64,000 nucleotides of DNA, taken from positions 2,542,001 to 2,606,000 of the forward strand of contig OX388306.1 in assembly GCA_947579605.1 (NCBI GenBank), in the 5' to 3' direction. This document shows, one piece after another, positions 57,229-64,000 of the stretch. Position numbers and translations under genes: made by a program. The notes beneath the pieces are model-generated. The model had not been told where the DNA came from and did no database searches. It saw only the letters and a list, made by a program, of their open reading frames with translations. The DNA comes from Athripsodes cinereus. Lineage: Eukaryota; Arthropoda; Insecta; Trichoptera; Leptoceridae. Position 1 is the stretch's first letter. Every line of letters starts with the position of its first letter.

Positions 57229-58059
57229 ATTTATACGAAACTATTTAATTTATTTTGATGCTCTTGCCTACACAATGTTTTGTAGATTTTATTTACCTAA
57301 ATATGTGATTTTCCATTTACATTAAGTTATAAAGGCACATAGCCATTTACTGTATAAAATAAATAAATAAATAAACTATAATTTAAAATTAAGAAAATAC
57401 AATTGCAATAGGCTAAAAGTACATCGTACATAGGTAAGTTCTTTTAATAACTCTTTAGGTTCTCTTTCAACTGACTTATAATAGATCGGAGACTCGATTT
57501 ACTCTTAAGTCTATCCTATATCTATATTGCAGAGTGTCTCAAGAGATTTGTCACGCTTGGTGCACTTAAATGAAAAATTTGAAAGTGTAGATACGTAGAA
57601 CTTGTACAAATTCTAGGTAGGTATGTAGAAAACTAAATATTAACACCACATTACATAGTATAGTGTTGAACAATTTAAACACAATAATAAGTCTAGAAAC
57701 TGACTTTTTTTTACATGGCTTTTAAAGCAAGTTTAAATAAGTAGGTACTTTTTCATTAAGTACGAATGTATATCTCAGCATCACTTATGTATAGTAACAT
57801 GAACTAAATCTGACAGTAATAGATACATTGTCCATAGTAAACGAATAATAATAGTTGTATGTTGCCGATAAGTAAAAAAGTAGTGATCAACTGTGACGAA
57901 TGGTCAAACAATGAGACGTAGTATTTGTTAAAATTACATAGTTTCCCATATATTAATATTATAATAATATCTAACAGGCAATACTAAAATAATATGTGTA
58001 CTATTTTATCTGTATTTTATATTTTATTGTTAAAACTCCATGTGTATTATTGACAAATA

Positions 58060-58135
58060 AAAATAAACATAGCAAAACATGTAGGTATAGACAATTCACA
58101 CAGATCGAGCTAGTCCCAAATTAAGATATGAATCT
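58060..58135 (-). mobile_element. SINE family C, 3' fragment
   Basis: GACAATTCACACAGATCGAG and CTAGTCCCAAATTAAGATAT are the inverse of 887-937. Confidence 0.6.
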
Positions 58136-58299
58136 TGAATTAGTTTTATGTGTTTTGTATAACACATAAGAGGCTCACGTTGTAGATATAATAATATATT
58201 TAAATAAATAATTGATGTTTTTGCAAAAGACATACATACCTATGTATATCATTCGTTGGATAATATAAAATAAATAGATTTAAAATAAAATAAAAAGAT

Positions 58300-58440
58300 T
58301 TTATTATTATTTAGGCATTCCACCCAGTATTGAGTGATTTTGACGTAATAAAAAAAAATTACAAAATATAAGGAGGAAATGGCATTCGACCCTTTCTGTC
58401 TACCCCACAAGGAAAACACGTGATGGGATGTACCTATATA
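58300..58440 (+). mobile_element. Dispersed repeat plus LINE-1-like 3' end
   Basis: TTTAGGCATTCCACCCAGTA is shared with 61498. At 58370 CATTCGACCCTTTCTGTCTA, CCCCACAAGGAAAACACG, TGATGGGATGTA matches the LINE-1/family A 3' hairpin region. Confidence 0.5.
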
Positions 58441-59325
58441 TTATTCCCACATAAGTATATACATATACGATCATACATAATATGTATGTTGGGGTATAAA
58501 TAGATACATATTATACCATAACAAAAAAATACTGAAATTTTAGGCATGTGTTCGTTTTCAACATAAAACGCATTGCTGGCATGTTACTGTGAAAAATAAT
58601 CTACATTCTAGATGCCAAACGTTTTACAGAATTTCGATAATGAACGAAATTCGATAGTGCACGCAAATGAATTTCCATAAATTTTCTAAAAATTTAAATA
58701 ATTTAATTTATTTTATATATTATTACTAATAATAACAACGTCAATAAAATATAAATTACAGCTATAAAACATTATTAAATTGAGTTTGTGTTGTTTTTTA
58801 TGCGTTTACTGCTGTCTATAGATTATATAGACACTGTTCATAGACTAACTTAACTGGAAACGTTGTTCAAATATCTTGTAAAATTGTGTTACAAAATAAG
58901 TAACAATAATTTGCTATTTCACTCCATAACGTTGTGTTAATAGTGTCTTTCCTACTCTACTAATGAAGTATAGGACATACTTTACTCCAGAATAATTATC
59001 AAAATATTTTTACAAACTTTTACTATAAAAAAAACAATAAATGTCCTTCATGTCTGAAACACAAAAAATATGAAAATTATATATTATAAACAAACTGTGT
59101 AAGTTTGTGTAATAAGGTATACTTCTAATATATGGACCATCAATATATTCTGAATCAACACTAACATACTTTTTATAAAAATGTATCAAAAACAAGAGAC
59201 TCGAGTGAGAAAATTATGAACGCACTTTTTTGATCCACCGCTCTTTTAAGACTGATTGATATGAAATTATATTGGTCGCAGAATTTGATGGTCGCATTAG
59301 AATTTTTTTTTCATTAAATTTCCAG

Positions 59326-59432
59326 TCTAAAGATCACTGCTTGGTAATATGGCCCAAGGGTCCAATAAATTTTGGATTGTGGCGAAGAATAAATCTTGCA
59401 CGCAACTGTTTTACGATATATGAATATTTTAA
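59326..59432 (+). CDS. Candidate exon (weak)
   Basis: Acceptor TTCATTAAATTTCCAG, then 107 bp open (SKDHCLVIWPKGPINFGLWR start), then donor GTATGT. The composition is protein-like, but the frame is also open upstream, so it may be a decayed mobile-element ORF spanning 59272-59499. Its phase does not join the other + strand candidates directly. Confidence 0.22.
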
Positions 59433-59694
59433 GTATGTACAATTTTGTGATTTGGTTGCGATGATTGGACTTAAGAAGCTAAGAAAGACGAGTTTTTGAG
59501 TTTTAAATAAAATAAAAATATGCTTAATAGTAGGTACAAACTGGAATAGTAGAGACCAGAATTTATTTTCAACAGAATTAAGCAGAATTGATAAAAGATT
59601 ATCTATCTAGATTCTAGACCTTACGCAATTGAAAAGTTCAATTTCGCATGGTTTAAATACATAGTAATAAGAAATTAAAATGAAACTAAATGTA

Positions 59695-59840
59695 TAGTAA
59701 ATTCACTGGTGACTTTATTAATTAGCAAGCCGGCTTTCAGAAGCTACTGCTCTCATCCACAGGCAAATGAAAACAAAAATACCTTTTCACTTTTTTTATC
59801 ACTCAAATTATTAATAATAATGTCACCAGTGGATTTACTG
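59695..59840 (-). ncRNA. Decayed hammerhead-like motif
   Basis: Minus strand: CTGTGGA where CTGATGA is expected, T, stem II GAGAGC / GCTTCT, GAAA, stem III AGCCGGCT (perfect palindrome), T, GCTAATTAAT. Flanks ACTGGTGACTTTATTA and AATGTCACCAGTGGA form an outer inverted repeat. Core mutations should abolish activity. Confidence 0.5.
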
Positions 59841-59879
59841 AACATTTTATTTCATTTTACTTTCTTATTATAGTGTATG

Positions 59880-59945
59880 TTGGATGATTTATCGGCGCCG
59901 TTTAATGCATCATCCATTGCAAGGGCATAATGATGAACTTTCATC
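59880..59945 (-). mobile_element. GGCGCCG-box repeat fragment
   Basis: GGATGATTTATCGGCGCCGT, TTAATGCATCATCC, TTGCAAGGGCATAATGATG: same box as 2170, 24828 and 25805. Confidence 0.5.
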
Positions 59946-60574
59946 AATAACCGTCGGTGGATAAATTAAACTTTAGATAGATATACATTAATAGGTATGT
60001 CGTTAGAAGAATTAAGTGGTACAAATGGCGTAGAATCTTGTTTCCATCCTATACATCCAAAAGAAACATCAAAAGATGAAAAAAAGATAATTATACATAC
60101 TTTAACAAATAAATATAACAAATCGATTGCACTAGATACGAAGTACATAAATAAATAAATAAACAAATGCACTATGTACAGAGAATGTGAATAGTTCGAG
60201 AACAAACTAGTACTTGATAGGTAAATGTTGGAGATAGTAGATATACCTAGAGTAATGCAATGGAAGCCATTGGATGCATCTAGAAGAAGTATTATTAAAC
60301 ACCAACTGTTTATAAAAGGTATTCCTATATGGAATGTACTAAGCAATAGTTTACTAAGCCACATAAACTTCAAACTGAGATAATAATGAAATGTTTGAAT
60401 ATAATAAAACTTTAGTTACGCATTATGTCAACATGAGATTGGTTGAGATCATTGAGGTGTCTGGCATGAAGTTCCTTCCTACCCCAAGATTCTAACAAAA
60501 TATTTAAATAGTATTCGCGGACCTACTATTACGTCATTTAAATTTAATATTGTATGATTTTTGTCGGTAAGTTT

Positions 60575-60990
60575 TATTAATTGTGTCGGTGCACACGTAG
60601 TAGAATTCCATAATTAGGTATTTTGAAACAAGTGTTTCCTTCAAAAGGCAACTTCTCAAAAGAATCTGCTAACAACGAGCAACTGGATTGGCCACAAGAT
60701 CAGGCACCCAGGACTGCTCATCGCAATCGCAGAGGGCAGGACCGAAGGCACAAATGGCAGAGGCCAACCGAGAGACGCCTATATGGACCAACTGAAGAGG
60801 GACATGAGCTGTGGCTCATACATGGAGTTGAAGAGACTGGCTGAGAATAGGGAGGAGTGGAGAAGAAAGTTCAAACTCGTTGCAGACCAATCCAATGGAT
60901 TGTAACTCATTATATAGTTTCCTTCAACTATAAGTTATTGATCACGAGAGAGACTTCTTTCGACTTATCAGGTCATTATCAAGAATGATA
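60575..60990. mobile_element. Hairpin element F interrupted by a LINE-2 insertion
   Basis: TGTGTCGGTGCACACGTAGT, AGAATTCCATAATTAGG at the left; after the LINE the element resumes with TTGATCACGAGAGAGACTTC, TTTCGACTTATCAGGTCATT and ATCAAGAATG. The minus strand reads CCTGATAAGTCGAAAGAAGTCTC: near to, but short of, a hammerhead core. Confidence 0.55.
60645..60916 (+). mobile_element. LINE-2 insertion, 5'-truncated, with 11-bp target-site duplication
   Basis: GTTTCCTTCAA at 60634-60644 and 60917-60927 flanks 272 bp. Inside, one frame is open for about 85 codons: TSNWIGHKIRHPGLLIAIAE, GRGQPRDAYMDQLKRDMSCG, SYMELKRLAENREEWRRKFK, VADQSNGL, stop at about 60904. The GRGQPR..Y.DQL and final EEW motifs place it at a LINE reverse-transcriptase C-terminus. 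Target repeats intact and no stops: one of the youngest insertions here. Confidence 0.85.
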
Positions 60991-61004
60991 TTTTACATAA
61001 GTTT

Positions 61005-61060
61005 AAGCCCCGCAGGCTATCTACTGGCTACCCCACTTGAGGAAGATAGTGATAGTTATG
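61005..61060 (+). mobile_element. SINE-like family A, 3' fragment
   Basis: CAGGCTATCTACTGGCTACC and CCACTTGAGGAAGATAGTGA match the 3' end. Confidence 0.45.
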
Positions 61061-61487
61061 AATTATGCATGACACAAGTTCACTTTTTCAATTTATGAAT
61101 TGATACATTGTTGCACAATACCATCCATATAAAGGTACTGTAGGCACTAGTTAATATTTTGTCTGGATGAAAGAGCGGACCTTCCTACTCAAGGCGAACC
61201 GGTTTACAAAGGTACTTACTACTACCACTACTATGTTCTACAACGGGTAGATGTAATGTCGGTTGTATATTTAATCATAATAATAATAATAATACATACA
61301 TATATATCTACTGCAACCAACCTCCCGTATGTGAGGGATGGTTGGATAAAGTGAAAGAAGTCACAGTAGCAATAATGTGTGTGAAAAATAAGTTACCTAT
61401 TTTTTTTTATATATTCTAACTATCTTAAAGAAACAGTGTTTCGCTCATAAGATTACTAAGAAATACATAAACGACAGTATTTTTTTT

Positions 61488-61545
61488 TTATTATTATTTA
61501 GGCATTCCACCCAATATTGGGTGATTTTGCGACAGTAAAATTAAA
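61488..61545 (+). mobile_element. Dispersed repeat fragment, second copy
   Basis: ATTATTATTTAGGCATTCCA, CCCAATATTGGGTGATTTTG: direct match to 58305-58350. The piece AATATTGG / TTGGGTGATTT is semi-palindromic. Confidence 0.55.
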
Positions 61546-61807
61546 TGTAACAAAATTTACATATGGATAGGTTTACTGTGTATACACATACCTATATATT
61601 TCGATGGCATAGCGCACAGATGTGGTAAGTGCAAAATTTTACTCATTGAAATTACTGTCAGTGTTGGGTTAGTAATTGTAAGAGATCGTCCCCAGATCTC
61701 ACTGAGGCTCTGAAATGCTGATAATATATTCCATAGGCAAATAAGAGCTAGTGTGTAGGTAGATACTTACGAAAATTGCCGTCAAAATTCATATTTCTTT
61801 TTTACAG

Positions 61808-61845
61808 AGATGGAACATAATTTCTTGAACAAAATTGAAGACATT
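61808..61845 (+). CDS. Candidate micro-exon (weak)
   Basis: A strong acceptor (CATATTTCTTTTTTACAG) and donor (GTGAGT) enclose 38 bp with one open frame, EMEHNFLNKIEDI if the first two bases complete a GNN codon. That phase is compatible with the donor at 3861, but the 58-kb distance and short length make the link speculative. Confidence 0.2.
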
Positions 61846-62224
61846 GTGAGTTTCTCAAACGGAAAGTGACGTTGGGGGTGGGGGTTAAGTTAAAAATGGA
61901 TAATAAGCTAAACTGTCTCAGGACCCCACGAACATATAAAGATAAACAGGATGGATGACAAACCTCTATGCTGAAAATAACTAACATACAAACTTTATTA
62001 AAAATAACAGTGACAATTAGTGACAAGAACATTCTCGAGAATGATACAAATCTATCTGCAGTAAATGAACTTGCGCTTGCATCTACGTATGTTGAACAAA
62101 TTTAAATTGCACTTTTCAAAGATGCACTGTTAGTGTATACATGTAATTTTATAAATGTTACTACCAACAAATGTTTAGAATGCTATTTTTTAACTGGACT
62201 TGGGCACATCGCGCAGATGACTAG

Positions 62225-62312
62225 ACATCTTGAAAGGAGAACCATATGTTTAATATTGTGCAAAATTTAATCGGAAGAAATGAGAAAGGCAACTCAACAC
62301 TTACGAATTGGC
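62225..62312 (+). mobile_element. SINE family D, 3' body fragment
   Basis: AAGGAGAACCATATGTTTAA, TTGTGCAAAATTTAATCGGA and AGAAATGAGAAAGGC align with 3515-3575. The tRNA-like head is absent. Confidence 0.5.
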
Positions 62313-62414
62313 TCTGGGCTGGTTTAAATGATGATTTTTGGTGTCCATGGACGACGTCACCAATTCCACCATTCCCACTATAATTTCTGCCGAAAAATAT
62401 CCTTTCCACTTTTT

Positions 62415-62495
62415 TCGAGCACCTTCCTTCAACATGACACTCGAAAACTTACGGAAAAGAGTGGGAGACCAATTCTTTGCCGGGTGCTTCATTTA
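62415..62495 (-). mobile_element. SINE-like family A, 5' portion only
   Basis: TTTCGAGCACCTTCCTTCAA, GACACTCGAAAACTTACGGA, GAGTGGGAGACCAATTCTTT and GCCGGGTGCTTCA. The 3' half is replaced by unrelated DNA. Confidence 0.65.
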
Positions 62496-62703
62496 ACATT
62501 TTATTGACATGATTTATAAATTTATCAGAAAATTGATAAAAGACATATCTACCTACTTATCAAGATTTTTTATGATCAGTCAACAAATAAGTAGTTGGTG
62601 GTGATATAGATATTCCTGATAACAAAAGCGATGTTTCTTAGCAATCAACAGTATTGTATTTACTCTGAATGGAATGCACATTTTCTATCTATTTATCAAT
62701 TTA

Positions 62704-62758
62704 TCTATACCATCACGACACATCCACAAATGGGATAATCAGAAGACTAACTAAGCCA
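62704..62758 (-). mobile_element. SINE-like family A, 3' fragment
   Basis: CTATACCATCACGACACATC, CACAAATGGGATAATCAGAA: 3' end only. Confidence 0.5.
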
Positions 62759-62837
62759 CAATATTTCATTGTTCACTTAGATTTTCGCTTATCATGAACT
62801 GGCCTTTAATTTGGTCATAGACAATTAAAGGATGACA

Positions 62838-63058
62838 TCAAAGTATATTGTTTAGAGTACGTGGACCACCAACATAACCGTTACTTCTCCTAAACAGTAG
62901 TGTTTTAAACTTGGTTTTAAATGTGGTGGTGAACTGATTCTCTTTCAGGTCTGTGGGAAATCTGTTCCAGGTAGTTGGCGCAACGCCTTTGAAGCCATTT
63001 TCTGCAAATTTGGAGGTATTCGCCCTATTGGGTTCCACGACATGTGGATAAAGTTACA
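62838..63058 (-). pseudogene. LINE-4 C-terminal tail
   Basis: Minus strand: VEPNRANTSKFAENGFKGVA, PTTWNRFPTDLKENQFTTTF, KTKFKTLLFRRSNGYVGGP and a stop at the left end. Cleaner than the copy at 2165-2560; together they define the family's final 70 codons. Confidence 0.7.
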
Positions 63059-63164
63059 TAAATAAATACATTTTATGAGTTTTTTCAACTGAATGACAAC
63101 GTCCTAAACGATCTCGACGAAATTGTTTGTACACATAACTCCACATGAGCAAAAGTATACATAC

Positions 63165-63450
63165 ATACCATCACGCCGCTTCCCTCGCGGGGTAGGCAGA
63201 AAGGATCGAGCGCCACTTCCTTCTATCCTTGCATACATCTTTCGCTTCCGTCACTGTCATACAATTCCTCATGCATGCTCTCCTGTTCAATGTGCTGAAC
63301 ACGTGACCATCCTGTAGGATTTGATTTAAATGATCTTGCCATTTAATCCTCGGACGTCCACGTCTCCGAGCACCATTCCTCTCAGCCAAATATATCTTCT
63401 TAGTCATTCTGTCCTCATTCATTCTTTCCACGTGCCCAAACCAACCAGCA
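63165..63450 (-). pseudogene. LINE-1 subfamily 2, 3' end
   Basis: Minus strand: GWFGHVERMNEDRMTKKIYL, AERNGARRRGRPRIKWQDHL, NQILQDGHVF, NCMTVTEAKDVCKDRRKWRS, ILSAYPAREA: open to the end of the ORF. The 3' UTR is very short: CTACCCCGCGAGGGAAGCGG then CGTGATGGTATGTATG. The hairpin CCCCGCGAGGG corresponds in position to CCCCACTTGTGGG of family A. Confidence 0.85.
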
Positions 63451-63617
63451 AAAGTATTTTTTTTAAATGTTCTACCGACGTTTGATAACATTTGAAAAAC
63501 GTATTGAAATATTAAAGAGTTCCACTTACTTAAAAAATTTGTGCTGATTTAAAGTGTAATTCAATAACATACCTGAAACAAACAAAAACAGTATTATTAA
63601 TTAATGTATTTAGAAAA

Positions 63618-63750
63618 CATACTACTACTATACTATACCATCACGGCATATCCCACAAGTGGGGTAACAAGCAGATCAACCGTAAGTAATATACATGCAA
63701 ACTGTCTTCTCTGTGCCAAAAGATTTAAGACATTTAGAATGAGTGACAAT
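63618..63750 (-). mobile_element. SINE-like family A, 3' half
   Basis: ATACTACTACTATACTATAC, CATCACGGCATATCCCACAA, GTGGGGTAACAAGCAG, GCAAACTGTCTTCTCTGTGC and GACATTTAGAATGAGTGACA. 3' hairpin intact. Confidence 0.8.
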
Positions 63751-64000
63751 GTGTAATGTTGCAGGATGTAAAATGTCAAATTTAAAAATTGCTGGTGTGC
63801 AATACCATTCTGATACTGTCACTTATGTATGCAAGGGAAAAAGGGGTGTGATTTGCGACGTACAGACAGCTGGATGCGAACGTCAATCATCAAGCAAAAA
63901 TCTTGAATTTTTCTCATGGACGGGTAACGAAGGCATTCATTCGAATATTTCTTCGGAGTATGCTCCGAATTGTCGCCGAAAGATTTAAGATTTTTGCTTG
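63751..64000 (+). other. Unidentified block with inverted repeat reaching the window edge
   Basis: An open frame runs to a stop near 63986 (SDTVTYVCKGKRGVICDVQT is part of it). CAAGCAAAAATCTT at about 63891 is repeated inverted as AAGATTTTTGCTTG at 63987-64000, with a smaller hairpin CTTCGGAGTATGCTCCGAA inside. Probably one end of a palindromic element cut by the window; the open frame may be incidental. Confidence 0.35.

Noticed and set aside
59966..60373. 135-codon minus-strand ORF, longest in the window
   Set aside because: Hydrophobic low-complexity translation of AT-rich DNA (LFIYLFMYF-like), includes an (AAAT)n LINE tail near 60145; no domain or splice context.

Overview
The window looks like non-coding DNA (intergenic or long-intron) from an arthropod, most probably a moth or butterfly. 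It is strongly A+T-rich, has no long open reading frame, and is crowded with short decayed LINEs, tRNA-headed SINEs, MITEs and Penelope-like debris. The lepidopteran call is inference from the style of the repeats; no host gene was recognised. Nearly all open frames over 60 codons are repeat-derived or antisense shadows.

Layout. 1-5 kb holds a hammerhead-like motif (133-169), two exon-like blocks on the + strand whose splice phases match (344-455 and 3708-3860), and SINEs. 6-9.5 kb is LINE debris. 10-16 kb has a small secreted-protein-like ORF, a second hammerhead, a TTAA-flanked MITE, a 32-bp minisatellite and a MITE nested in a hairpin element. 16-30 kb is SINE/LINE scatter, including three copies of one SINE within 1.3 kb, and a hammerhead pair. 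31-36 kb has a foldback element and a palindromic MITE. 36.6-41.5 kb is bracketed by TA-flanked inverted repeats and filled with later insertions. 44-48 kb is LINEs and a mariner/pogo-type MITE. 49.6-50.2 kb is a Penelope-like retroelement relic. 51-56 kb has a second minisatellite, a MITE nested in a SINE, LINEs and another hammerhead pair. 56-64 kb has an unexplained block, LINEs (one with a clear 11-bp target-site duplication) and more SINE-like copies.

The most interesting signal is a set of small RNA motifs at separate loci (about 133, 11.5k, 29.55k, 49.77k, 50.14k; decayed at 55.55k and 59.74k). They share CUGANGA, a stem II, GAAA, a self-complementary stem III and a permitted cleavage base, while stems I, II and III change sequence together between loci. 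That is the pattern of a type I hammerhead ribozyme with minimal stem III, as known from Penelope-like elements. One locus carries the tail of a Penelope-like GIY-YIG endonuclease frame between inverted hammerheads inside a 13-bp direct repeat.

A second theme is a very abundant SINE-like family (A, more than 20 copies or fragments) whose 3' end resembles the 3' end of a LINE also present here (LINE-1), suggesting that the LINE mobilised it. Family names (A, B, C, D, E, F, LINE-1 to LINE-5) are local labels.
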